47,961 bases of DNA from Ettlia oleoabundans (lineage: Eukaryota; Chlorophyta; Chlorophyceae; Chlamydomonadales), in assembly GCA_019693395.1 (NCBI GenBank), contig JAAMXP010006545.1, positions 1-47,961 on the forward strand, given 5' to 3'. This document shows, piece after piece, positions 35,621 through 47,436 of this stretch. Position numbers and translations under genes: made by a program. How positions within the stretch are numbered: position 1 is the first letter of the stretch; each line of letters opens with the position of its first letter. The notes under the pieces were generated by a model that ran no database searches, had not been told where the DNA came from, and worked only from the letters and a program-made list of their open reading frames with translations.

Positions 35621-36006
35621 CCACAACAGCGGGGTCATGTGGTAACAGCGGGTTGGACCAGTAGAAGGCGGGGCAGCAGGGCAGCCTGGGTGCCAAGCAG
35701 GCAGACAGGAATGAGAAACATGTGGGCCTCGACTTGGGAGGGGCGCAGTCAAGTGAAGAACGGATGCAATTCCAAAAGCAAAAAGGTGCAATCCATTCCT
35801 GCAGACGAGCCGGTGCACTGCAAGGCGGAGCGCTGTACATGAGGGGGAGGGGCCCGCAGAGCAAGGCGAACAACTTAACGAATGGGTTGGGTTGCAGGTC
35901 AAGTGCGTGGCGGGGGCACTATCTAGTTCACAACCTGAAAGGGCCAAGGGCACAACTGAAGACGTGACCGGGCCCAAGAGCTTATGGCGGTGGGAACATG
36001 AAAGGT

Positions 36007-39000
36007 TCAAAACAGCCAGTCCCCGTCCCCATCATCGTCGCTGAAGTCGTCATCGTCCCATTCCTCCCCCTCGTCGTCAAAGTCGCCCTCATCGTCCCAT
36101 TCAACATCTTCGCCGTGGACAATCGGGAACGCACCAGGCCCTGCAAGGTGGGAGTCGGGGGTCAGGGGTTGGGGGTTGGATGGTGGTGGATGCGCATGCA
36201 TGTGTGCATGTCTCGATCTTTATTTGGGGGGGCGGTTCGGGGGGCTTGGATGAAGAACAGTTTGTGAGACCGGGGGCGCAGCAGCAGGACGGTTGCAAAT
36301 CAACGAACAGAGGAGCACCAATGATTTAACGCCCCTGGGGTCCTGGCCACTATGCCAGCTTGGTATACCAGCTCACCGTGCAACTGGGGTAAAACCATAG
36401 CCGGGTGGCCGTGCGCTGGTGGCAAGTAGGGGATGTGCGGAGGCAGGGCTTGGCTGGATCCCGCAGCCCCCCGGGCGCCTCTCTCTGCTGCCAGCCGATC
36501 CGCATCCGCCATCGCCGCCTGCTGCCAATTCATCACCGCCTCCCACTCGCCTGAAGCAATGCAGCAGCAGTTTGTGGGGATAACGAACGACACGGGAAAG
36601 CATGAGAAGCACACTAACACCAGACTGTTAAATGCCTTTGCCAAAATTTGTTGATCAATCAACAACCAAAATCCCGGTTGTCCTGCCTCCAAACCCATGC
36701 TACAAGACCTCTTCACAGACGTGCATCAGTCACCTCCGCCACAATTACAACCTCCGCCACAATTACAAGGACTCATACTCAAGAGTCCCAAGCATACCAC
36801 TCACTTGAGTGTGCCACCAGAGCCGACTCCACGCCCCCCACCACCGCCTGCCCATGCTGCCTCAGGGCGGGTGGCAGGTCCTCCCGCATCAGCACCCGGC
36901 GCAGCACCAGGAACGCCGGACTGTCCAAGAGGTCGGCGGCGCCCCCAGGCTGGGCCGCCAGCGCCAGCAGTGCAGCTGAAGCGGCGGTATGAACCTCGGG
37001 AGGGCACTCCCTGCACAGACAGGGTGTGGTGGGCGGGTGTGGGTGTGGGGTTCATGGGCAGTGGCACATAGGCAGCAACAAGCGAGGTGGAAGCGCCAAG
37101 CTAAATAGCGTGCGCTGCACCCGCGCCGCTGCTGTGACACTCAGATGGGGAACAAGCAGTGGAGGAGGAACCCTGCCGCGGGGGGGCATACCACAAACCA
37201 GAGCAAGACAAACAGCCACACTGGCTGCGGAATTCTACGGCACGCTGCTGGCCTGCATGTCACTGCACATTTCAAGGCACGAAATACGGCACAGGGGCAA
37301 AGTGTCTCACATGCACAGCAGCGTGAGCAGCGTGCCCCCCAGGTAGCGCAGCTTGGGCGCCTGACGCCTGGATGGGGGCATGCACACGGGCCCATCCAGG
37401 GTCATGAAGTGGGTCGCCCTGCACACAAACAATCCAACATTGACACGTGTTTGCAATGTGTGTACTGGTGTGGTACCTGGATTGCATGGTAGATCTGCAG
37501 CGAGATTGATTGCTTCCACTGGAAGGCACATAGGGTGCAAAATATGGGACAGCTACACAGACTGGCTTGCCTTTCTGCTGTCACGCCACTTCGTGCAGAG
37601 CAAGGAATAAGCGGACGACTGCCCTTGGATGCGTGAGCTGCAATGCCATTGAAACCCATGCAGCATGCAACATATGCAAGCTTGCTTGCTTGCTTGCCTG
37701 TTGTCGGCCATTTCAGCAGCCAGGTCCAGTTCCAGCGCCTGGTTGAAACTCAGCTCGCCGTCATACACAACACCGCCGTCCGCTGCCTGTGCGTCTGTCG
37801 CCGCCGCCACTGCAGCTTCTCCGACAGCTACCTGTGCAGGCTGCAGCTGCCGGTGGTACTGCAGCCACCAGTGCAGTACCTCTACTGAACTAACTGCCCA
37901 GCACCTGTTGAAGGCGCCTGCCAGCGAGGTGGCCAGCTGGCGGGGCACAAAGGCGCGGCGGGGGCGGGGAAGCAGCGGCAGGGGTTGGAGGAGCTGAGGA
38001 GGCACCGCTGCAGGGTTCGCCTGTTCCACCCCCTGGGCTGCAAATGGCTGGCCGCCCGCTGCCTGCGCCGCCGCAATTGCTGCTGCCAGTGCAGCCGTAT
38101 GGGCTGCAGCCTGCATCGCTTGCCCCAATGCCGCCTGAACGACCTGCCCCACCGCAAGTGCTGACCCCGCTTCCTGCTGCAACTGTGTCACCGGGTTGGC
38201 GCGTGGGTGGTTCACGTAATTGCTGCCCTGCCAGTGCTCCTGTGTGGCTGTAACCAGTCCCAGCAGCGCCCTGTGTACCGCAGCCTGTACCAGCGCCACA
38301 CTAAGCTGCGTACCGCCCACATGCATCTTGCCCAGACCAGCATGAGGCACAGATGACGCTGATGTGGCTGCCGGGGTGGCGCCGGCGCCCACTGCAGCAT
38401 GCGCCGGCACCTCCTGGCTCGTGCTAGTGCCCCCACTTGCAGCTGCAGCTGCAGCTGGTTTGCTGGCACCGCTCTCTGCTGCCTGCTTGCTGGGTGCGGG
38501 CTGCTGCCTGCTGCGCCCGCTGCGCCGGCGCTTGGCGGGTGGCTCCCCGCCTTCACCGTCGTGCACGTGTGCAGCCAGCGCCTTTCCTTCAGCTGCGCCG
38601 CCATCGCTGCTGGGCTGCTGACTGCCTGCATCGTGTGGCACAGTATGTGCCGCCGGCCCTGGCTCCGCCTCTGATGCAGGGTCAGACATGGAGACGCTGC
38701 ACACCCGTAGCATGTGCAGCAGGGTGGGTGGCAGCACCACATTTGATAGCAAGTAGCTGGGGCATTGTCCCAGGCGGGCACGCACCACCACATTGGGGTG
38801 CAAATCCTGCATTGCAGCACAGCGAACAAGAAAACACACACTGTCTTCCATCCGGCAGCGTCTAATATCTCTGTGCTTTGTTCCGCTCCAGGGGGGTGCC
38901 TAGGTTTTCCCCTATTATAAACTGCCGCCGGTGGGCGCCACAAGCCAGCACGTGGGCCAAACAGGCTGCCCAAGCAGCAGGCCAGCGGCCAAGCAACAGG

Positions 39001-42000
39001 GCATGCATGCGCCAGTCAAGCGCTGGTCACAGGCGAGCTCACTGCGAGGTTTGTGGCCAGCAGCTTCCAGGCGTTGGTCATGCGTGCCAGCTGGCAGGCA
39101 CCTCCCTCTGAGGTCAGGGCTGTGACATACATCAGGGAGCAAACCAGCGACAGCGGCTCGCCCCGCTTCAGCCTGTACAGAAGGGATATGAATCGGTAGG
39201 GGCCGGTAGGGCCAAGCAATGTCGCGCTTTTGACAAGCGCTCTCGTGGCAGGCAATTGCAGCTGGCACCCAACACAAATGGCACAGCACAGCACGTGGCC
39301 GTACTGTGTTGGATAGAGCACGTGTCACAGCCCAGCGGCAGGCTACTACCACCCTCTATCAATGCAGTTCTCGTTCAGCGAACCCAGCACACCTGTTGAC
39401 AGCGGCACTGCCGCTGCTGCGCCCATCCACACCGCCTCCAGCACGCTCAGACACCTCCAGCAGCTTCTCGGTCAGCCTGTCCACATACGGCAGCAAGTTC
39501 TCCAGCAGCGAAGCGATGGTTGCTCCTTGCTGCTGTGCATGCTGTGCCTGCTGAGGTGGCGGGCGCTGAGGCTGTTGCGGTGCTGGTGTTTGCTGCTGCT
39601 GGCTGTTCTGGTGGCTATGCTGCTGCTGCTGCTGCTGCTGCTGGCGCTCAGCGGCGACTGATGTTTCCCCTGGCACCCCCTCCCCTGCCGCCTCACCTGC
39701 TGCCCCTACATCTGCTGCCCCAACATCTGCTGCCCCACCTGCAAGGCCCTGAGCCTGTGCCTTGGCACGGGTGAGGCGTGGACGGAAGGAGGGACGAGCA
39801 GCGGCGGCGGCTAAATCCCCATGCTGTTGCTTCTTTTGCTTTTTCTGCTGCTGCTGTTGAGGCTCCTGCTGCTGCTTCTCTGATTTAATGGAGCCTGCCC
39901 CTGCACCTGCACTTGCGCCCGCTGTGCCCGCTGCTGCTGCCTGCCCTGCCGCTGCTGCCGCTGCTGTTGGCTGCCCGCCTGCTACAGGCCCCTGCTGCGC
40001 CAGCTGTGCCTGTAGCGGCAGCAGTGTGAGGGGCAGCAGCTGGGCCAGCAGTGAGGCGATGTCCTCCAGAGCAAAGGTGCGGCTGAACCCGTCAGGATCG
40101 TGCGCTGCTTGGTAGTGCGGGTGCTGCAGGGCGCAAGACAAGGGGTGCGGATGGCGTGAGTATTTGAAAACCCGGCTGCATCTGGCCAGCACGTGCCGTC
40201 CATGTACAATGGTTGGCTTGGATTCCCTGCAATAAATTGTGACGATGACTTCGATGTGACGAATATTTGACACACACACAACGCAATCACACGCACCGTA
40301 TGGGTGACTGGTGTGGTCTCCGCCGCCCGCCACAGCGCCGTGTCCTGCTGGAGTGGTGCCAGCCTGGCAGCGGTACCATGTGGATACTCGCCAGACTGGA
40401 GGGGCAGCAGGGGCCGCGCCTCCAGAGTGGTGCACAGCAGCCGCAGCACGATGGCGCACACCTGCGGGGGAGGAGGCAGTGTATGTTATTGCAAGGGGGG
40501 GGGACAAGTGCAAAATACAGGCAAGGGCTCCTGACTTGAACTGACCTGGGCCTGTGTCGACACAACATGCAACATGCATCATCACGGGCCACCCCCCCTC
40601 CCGTCCCCCACCCCACACACATACCTCCGTTTGCCTGCCGATTGCCAAGACAGCATGGCTCAGGGTGCTGTGACAGGGAGAAATGCATGTTGCACACACA
40701 CACACTGCAACAGATGCGGGGAAACAGCTGCAGTGCCCCATCACCTGCAGTAGTGTGGAGGCGTCCTCCGCTAGTGCCGCCGCGTCCTCCTGGCTCAACA
40801 GCTGCGCCACCGCCCTCCCCTCCACCACTGCTGCTGCCAGCGTGGCGGGCAGGGGGCCCTGCACAGGCTGTGCTGGACCCCCAGGCTGCTGCGGGTTGGC
40901 TGCTGGTGCCTGTGCTGCCGCTGGTTGCGTCGCAAGAGCCGCCGCCGGCGCGTGCAGTGCGGCTGCTGCCGCGTTTTGCTGCTCCAGACGTTGCACCCTT
41001 GAGGCGAGGAGTTGCAGGTTCTGCTGCAGCTGCTGGTGCATGGGGTCTGTGGCATCGCCCAGCAACACCTGCAGCTCACCGGCGTCAGCCAGAGCGTGGG
41101 CTATCTGCCGCTGATCCTCCTCCAGTTGTTCAAGAGCTGTCTCAGCATGCGGCTGCAGAGCCGGCGCCTTGAGCAGTACCGGGTCCACGGCCTCCGCCAT
41201 CAGCGCCAGCACGCCCCGCAGCAGCAGGCAGCATGCGCGCAGGCTGCTGCTGTGCGTCAGTATGGTGCCAGCAGCATGCTCCACCAGGAACTGGTACAGA
41301 TGCGCACCGGCAGAGAACGCCAGCGAGCGAAGCAGGGGCCGCAGCGACAGCAGCTGCTGCCGTTCCTGCCGTATCTCCACCGGAGCTATCTCCACGCCTT
41401 TGGTCAGATACTTCCCCGCAGAATCCGCCAGCATGGCGGCAGAGTGCCAGTCACTGCAGGGCAGGCAATCACAGAAGGCGCGGAGCACGAGTGAAGGCTC
41501 AGTAGCTTGCGAGAAGCAGAGCATGCACCGCCTAACAGCTGGGTTCATGCTCGGAGGCAGATGGCATCTTGCTGTGGGTTCTGATTGAGGAATGCATGCA
41601 CTCAGGCCAACCGGCCGACCAGCCAGCCCAACCACCCCCTCAATTCCACCACATATGCCACCCTGACCTTGACCTGACCGTGCCTTGCTATACCTGCGTG
41701 CCACAGCGCTTGCTGCGCCATTGAGCAGCGTGCCGAGAATGTTTGATTCTCGCAGCCAGGCCCACAGTGCTACGGCCCCAGCCGGAGTGTATTTGGGGGC
41801 TAGCTGCAGGTAAGTGCAGGCCCAGCAACCGTAGGATGGCAGGCCCAGCAGGTGCTTCAGGTCCAGGGTGACCTGCAGAACGAGGAAAGGAGGGAGACAA
41901 GGGGGCACAAGCAAGTTGCAGGCCCGGGCAAGTTGCACATGTGTTGGGGTATGTCAGCAGGGGCTTAGTCGCATGCCATCTTGGCAAAGATCCATCATAG

Positions 42001-45000
42001 TTTGATGGTAGGCCAATTGTAAACAGCCTCATGCACCCGTAACGCACACAGTCCAGCCAACACAAACGGCAGGAAGAAAGCAGACAAAACAACCTAGAAT
42101 GCCAGCGTCTCAGTGCGCATGCCACATGAACCTGCTGTCGCACCCAGGTGAAGGGCGAGCTGGCCAGCGGAGGTGGCAGGTGCTGTGGCAGGGCATGACG
42201 CAGCATGCCCTCTGAGTTGTGAGCACGCCCAGAGTTCAGCAGCCCAACTGTGTTGGCCTGTAAGCAGGCGCAGGGTTGCGTAATATGTTGTGAGCAGATG
42301 TTGCTGCCGAAGCGCGACTCAGGCCGCTGTAAGCATTGGCTTGACTGAGGCTGCTGTGTAACAAACCCTACAGTTTGAAACAAGGCAGTACAGCCGCAGC
42401 AAACTGGTCGCAGTTGCTATCCTGCCTGCGAATTCCTGTCCAAGCAAGAATCCACACGTTGTTTTGCAGCCCACCTTGGTCTAACCCCTCGCTGACAGCC
42501 TAACTCTAACTCTTACTCGCCTTGATTGTTTGGTTGACTGAACGCAGCTCGGCGGGCAGGCATGCCTCAAGAGTGGCGGGCATAGGCTGCGCCCTTGTTG
42601 GCAGCTCGACGGCGGCCAAGCGCTCCAGCAGGCGCGCTGCTTCCAGGAGCACCGTCTGCTGCAGGTCAGTGATGAGCGCCTCAAAGGCGGCATGACACTG
42701 CAGGGGCAGGGGTGGCCGGCAAGGTGAACACACATGATGTGAGGTGCAGCTCAACATGCAAACGTGCGAGCAGATGTGATGTTGATGCTGATGTTGCAGC
42801 TTGCATGATGTGCAGTGGAGCAGGGCAAGCACACGAGCTTCACACACAAAGGCGCAAGCGCAGGCAAGCGGAGAGAGGAGGTATCACTGATGCCAGTGAG
42901 AATGGGAATGAGAATGAGAATGAGAGAGAGCTGCAACACAGCATGAGGGGTTCATGCTGGCCAGACAAAGCCCACACTGACAGGTGAGTGTGGCACAGAG
43001 GTACACAGGTGGTGTTTGTGCACAAGGGTCGTGCCTGGGCCAGTGGCTGCTTGCCCGGCATCAGCTGTCGAGCCAGGCTGGACGCCGCCAGCTGCATCAG
43101 GCTCCCCTCGCGCGCTCCGTGTAGCTCCGCGCTGTGCTTCCGCAGGAATTCACACAGCTCTGCAGCAAGGTTGAAAGGCAGAAACACAAGCTTGCGGAGG
43201 TGTGGGCACCAGGCTAAAAAGGAGCACAAAAAGAGGGAGAGGGCAGCAGCAACACATTCTGCGCTGAAGTGTAAGGCGGCCCGGCATAACTACATTGCCA
43301 ACAGCTCTGCCCTGTGCCAGCTCACCCTGGGCGTGTAGCGCCGCCCCACGGCGCATGTGGCTCTCAAACAGCAGCATGTCTGTGTAAGCTGACGTGCCAG
43401 CGGGCGCGGGGGCATGGGGCAGTAGGGCGGGACGGGTGACCAGCGCCATGGCTGCCGCTCGCTTGGTGCCGTGGACTGATAAAGCTATGTTGCGTGCGAC
43501 CGTCCACATCGCTGCAGCAAAAAAGATGCAGCAAGGGGGAGGGGAGGGAATAGTGTCGAGTGTCAAGACAAGTAGGCCATATGCGCCTTACAGCACTGCC
43601 AGTTGCAGCTAAAGAGGGTAGGCCGTCAGCGTTGCCATAATGCCACCCCTCTATCCAAAACCACATCAACAGTGGGACACTGGGACACTGACAAACACAA
43701 AACATTGTTGGGGGCAATCAATGACCAGCAAGTAGTGCTCTGGATTGAAGCTGCAGCCACAAGGGCTGAGCCAGCTGCCCATTAGACCATGCTTCAATCT
43801 GCAGGGCAATGAACCCGCAGCTTGCAACTGCTTGGCATGCGCAATCAACTGGTGGCACTGCTGACTCACTAGGAAACTCGCCCACCGCGTGCCAAGCAAC
43901 CTCCCTCACACACCCGCTCCACAGGGTTGGCAGCTTCAAACCACGCTCCATGAACAGCTGCCACCTGCACCCAAACACCAGCATCAATGTACGATATCTC
44001 AAGGTAGCAGCGACAACTACATTCATTGGTAGACCTCGGCTAAAATGACAGCAGCAAAGCGTACCCCAAACCTTGGACTGCGCAGCAGCAGTACAGCGCA
44101 CAACGTGAGCACAATAGCTAGCCGGATTTGCCTGGCTGAGCAAGCAGCAACGGCCAAACCAAGGCCTTGACGCATGGCACAGACGCATGGCACAGAACGG
44201 CACGGCATGGCACGGCGCAGCAAACCTCTCATCCGGGGTTGTGAGCTGCTGCCAGAGCTGTGTGAGGCGACGGATGAAGGATGCGTCATTCACAGCGTTG
44301 GTCTGCACACACGCGCTCCAGTAGTGCGGGTGTCCACTGGTGCGAGTAAGGTCCTGCGCGGTAAAAAGCACAACAAAGAAGTTGACCCTCCATCAGAGCA
44401 AGGCATGATAAAACCGCGCATTGCCAAGGCAGTAACAACATGTTGCATGTGTGCAACGCTCTCCCTGGCACGCTATGTCATGCATTTATAAAAGGCGCAG
44501 GCTGCAAGCAGCGGTGATGAAACTTACTACATTGCCGGCAACACAGCATCGCGCATAGCTTCAGGCGCAAAGTACTGCGCAATCTGCGCATCAAAATGAC
44601 CCACTGACCTTCAACAAGCGCAGCGCCACGCCGGCATAGCCGCCCCCCAGCATGCTCAGCGCGCGTGTCAGGCCCAGCGCATCCTCGAAACTCAGGTTGA
44701 CGGTGCCCCGCACCTCAGCAGGCCCTGCGCAGCAGAACGGCCATACAAACAGTAGCAAAATCAGCGAACTACATCTTACCCCGCCAACAGTAGGACCAAT
44801 ACGTGACCAGGGTCAACCAAGCAACGCAGGGAACCAGCAGCAGCATGATGTCATCACACCAGCAATAGAAGCCTGCGATTGTATGTGTGCCATTGCCAGC
44901 CTCAGCAGGCATTCCCCGATTACTCACACACTCCACCCGCGCGGGGCATGAGGCGCGTCTCTGGGAACATGTCCACGTCCACACCCATGCCCGTCAGGTG

Positions 45001-47436
45001 CCAAATCAGCTCCGGCGAAAGTGGCACCACATGCCGTGCCACTGCCTGCAGCACCAGCAAGGATGGCAGACTGTCGAGCTTGCGGGAACGCCACCACTCA
45101 GGTAGGGTCGTGCACGTGTGTTGAGCCACACAGCACCCGGCAGCCTTCTTAAACGCAGCTTTCATGGTTAATGCCTGCTGACATAAAATGAACTCCATCG
45201 GATGCCCCTAAGCGCACATAACAGCACCAGCCACAGTGGGCCCTAGGGCCGTATGCGGGAGGTATGCTGCCGTTAAGTGATTGGGCGGCGGCACAATGAC
45301 CTGCACGGCACTGCCTTTGGCGCCTGAGAGGACTGACAAGCGAGTGACCAAGTGACCAGACGCATTTGGGTTTGCAGCCGCATTGATCTCCCGATAACTG
45401 CAGGCACAGGCCAGGGAGTAGTGGGCAGTACATAACTCAGGAACACAGTGCAGTGGGCGATACTAAGGCCGCATTGGCGCAACACTTTACTTCCAAGATT
45501 GGCTGGGAACCCTCCGATGCCTATTATCTTGGAAGGCTCTTAGCATAAGTGAAAGAAAGCAATAGAAGCACTAGTGGGCGTACGACGCACAGCAGCATCC
45601 AGAGATACCGCAACAGCAGTGGCGGAAGCGGCTGTTACGTGTGCTCACACTCACATCTGATAAATCTGTGCTGACGAGTTGCTGGTGCCCCTCCAGGATG
45701 CATCAACAAAACTAGAATTGCACTTGCGCAGGTCACTGTTGAGAGGGACCGACAGCGGCAGAGAGCCTAGGTGGCGCAGGAAGCAGGAAGACTGACGCTC
45801 CGGTGGCAGCTGCAGAGACAGAATCAAATCTGCCAGCGTGCCACAGGCAAATGCAACTGCAGCACAACGGAGACGGGGGGCACGGTAACAGAACTGAGCA
45901 ACAAACCTGGCAGCTGATGGGCACGGTGACACCTGCTACTCCCCCAACCAACAGCCTAGTCCCAACTGCTGCAGTTGTATGGCACAACCCAACATACGCA
46001 CTTAAAGCGCAAGGGTCATTTGTTCCCACAATGTTGCCACCTGACTCCTGCCAACCGGCTTACCTGTGAGCAGCAGCTGGGCCAGCTGGCGCGAGCTGAG
46101 CGGATGCAGCAATGCTGACAGTGCGTCGCTCTTCAACACATGCAGCCCTGGGTCACAGAGCAACGCTGCCATGGCATTAGCTCGATGGCTGCACCACAGC
46201 ACTCCCAGGTCTGGCTGGCTGCAGCTGCAGGCGGAGGACAGCAGCGTGTAGGGCCCCAGGCCGCCACCGCTGCTGCCACTGCGTCCCAGCCCACCCTGCT
46301 GCTGCTGCTGCTGGACGGTGTCTGTTGCAGGTGCTGCATGTCCTGTTGTGTCTCCCTCTTGCTTACGCTTGGTCTGGTGCTGCTTCTTTCCGGCTGCAGC
46401 TTCGCTGCCTCCTGCCGCCTTGCTGCTGGATGGATCTGCAGAGGGCACTGCCCCGCCTGCACCGTCACCCATGTCGAACTCAAATCTCTGCCACATAGGC
46501 GTGGATCCAGAAGGAAACAGGGTGAACAAAGTCGAGCCGCTCAGTGCTGCCGAGCGCACGTGGTTGTGTATGCGGTCGTGGCTGTGTGTGCGTTCGTGTA
46601 CGCAGGGAGATACGCCCGTGTCAAACAGCTCTGCTGCACTGGAACGTCCTCCCAAGATTCTGCTGTGAGCTGCGAAGACGTGTGCTGCTGGTGGGCTGAT
46701 GAAGCGTGAGGTGGCAGTTGGCGGCAGCACGGCTGCCGTCAGCAGTTGTGCCACCGTGGGCAGCCCTGCCTCAGCTGGGAACAGCTGCAGCTGGGAGGCA
46801 GAAGCCTCCCTGAGATGCTGCACCAGCGCCGCCACTCCATGGATGCATTCACCTCTGCCTGCAAGGCTGGGGTGCTCATGCCGCTGCGTCACCCGGGTGT
46901 TGGTGCACTCCAGCAAGCAGTTTTCCAGGCTAGCACGCAGCTGCTCTGGTGGCAGTGTAGCAGCCACATCCACGAATGTATTGGCATCTAGCACATACTG
47001 GTTTGGCGCCAGCAGCCTATGAGCCACGCCGCCAACCAGCGGCACATCGTCGCTGCCATCATTGCAGAGCTCTGTGATGGTCATATATGTAGATAAAGCG
47101 ATTGTAAGCTTGAGTCGCGAACCCTGAGAAGGGAGACTCTACAGAAACATACCAGCCACAGGCTGAACAACGGTGACAACGCGCCCGGTTGACCGGCGAG
47201 GAGGGAGCGGCAGTACCTCTACCAACCCAACCTGGCAGCCCGCGCGGCTTCCTGGAATCAATGTGCGCAGCCAACCACGCACCTACCGACGCCAGCAGAG
47301 GCCTGCGTGCCCCCAACTCGGCTTCGGGTGCCTCGGTGAGGGCGTGAAGCGTGTTGCCGCCCTTGACCAACACCGAGCTGCGCAACCCATCAAGCAAATC
47401 TTGCAGATGAGGCAAAGACGCGTGCCCTCCGTACAT
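36007..47436 (-). CDS. Very large unidentified protein (about 2015 residues, 21 exons), probably helical
   Basis: Exons: 47436-47287, 47069-46064, 45856-45655, 45070-44937, 44724-44609, 44353-44226, 43964-43912, 43511-43326, 43159-43035, 42697-42521, 42257-42132, 41872-41694, 41453-40745, 40461-40297, 40123-39393, 39172-39043, 38806-37698, 37418-37311, 37010-36805, 36550-36377, 36140-36007. Every junction keeps phase, giving 2015 residues. Much of it reads as alpha-helical (PHLQDLLDGLRSSVLV, SPELIWHLTGMGVDVDMFPE, GYAGVALRLLK, DASFIRRLTQLWQQL, FEALITDLQQTVLLEAARLL, AVALWAWLRESNILGTLL), broken by Gln/Ala-rich disordered inserts. A lysine/arginine patch (AKRRRSGR) could be a nuclear signal. The C-terminus is strongly acidic (EGEEWDDDDFSDDDG). 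I considered nucleoporin, Mediator and CCR4-NOT scaffold families and matched none. Donors after 43035 (tentative), 42521 and 37698 are GC. The 5' end and the acceptor at 47069 are less certain than the rest. Confidence 0.75.
39620..39643. repeat. (CTG)8 / (CAG)8 coding microsatellite
   Basis: Eight CTG units on the plus strand encode a polyglutamine run in exon 40123-39393 of the large minus-strand gene, within a longer Gln-rich segment. Confidence 0.88.
42896..42933. repeat. Intronic GAATGA/GAGA simple repeat
   Basis: Several imperfect GAATGA-type units followed by GAGAGAG on the plus strand, inside the intron between exons 43035 and 42697 of the large gene. Confidence 0.7.

Larger units (their letters stand above)
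35013..36006. other. Convergent intergenic region with hairpin and short repeats
   Basis: These 994 bases lie between the stop codons of TTI1 (+) and the large unknown gene (-). TGTAA at 35195-35199 is a candidate TTI1 polyadenylation signal. On the minus strand TGTAA occurs three times (around 35454-35458 and in both copies of an 18-bp tandem repeat). A strong inverted repeat and a dispersed repeat pair are listed separately. Open frames in this stretch look random in composition, so I call no gene. Confidence 0.5.

Noticed and set aside
39359..41938. 859-residue open frame on the minus strand
   Set aside because: It reads straight through several introns of the large gene. Phase and donor/acceptor sites support separate exons at 39393-40123, 40297-40461, 40745-41453 and 41694-41872.
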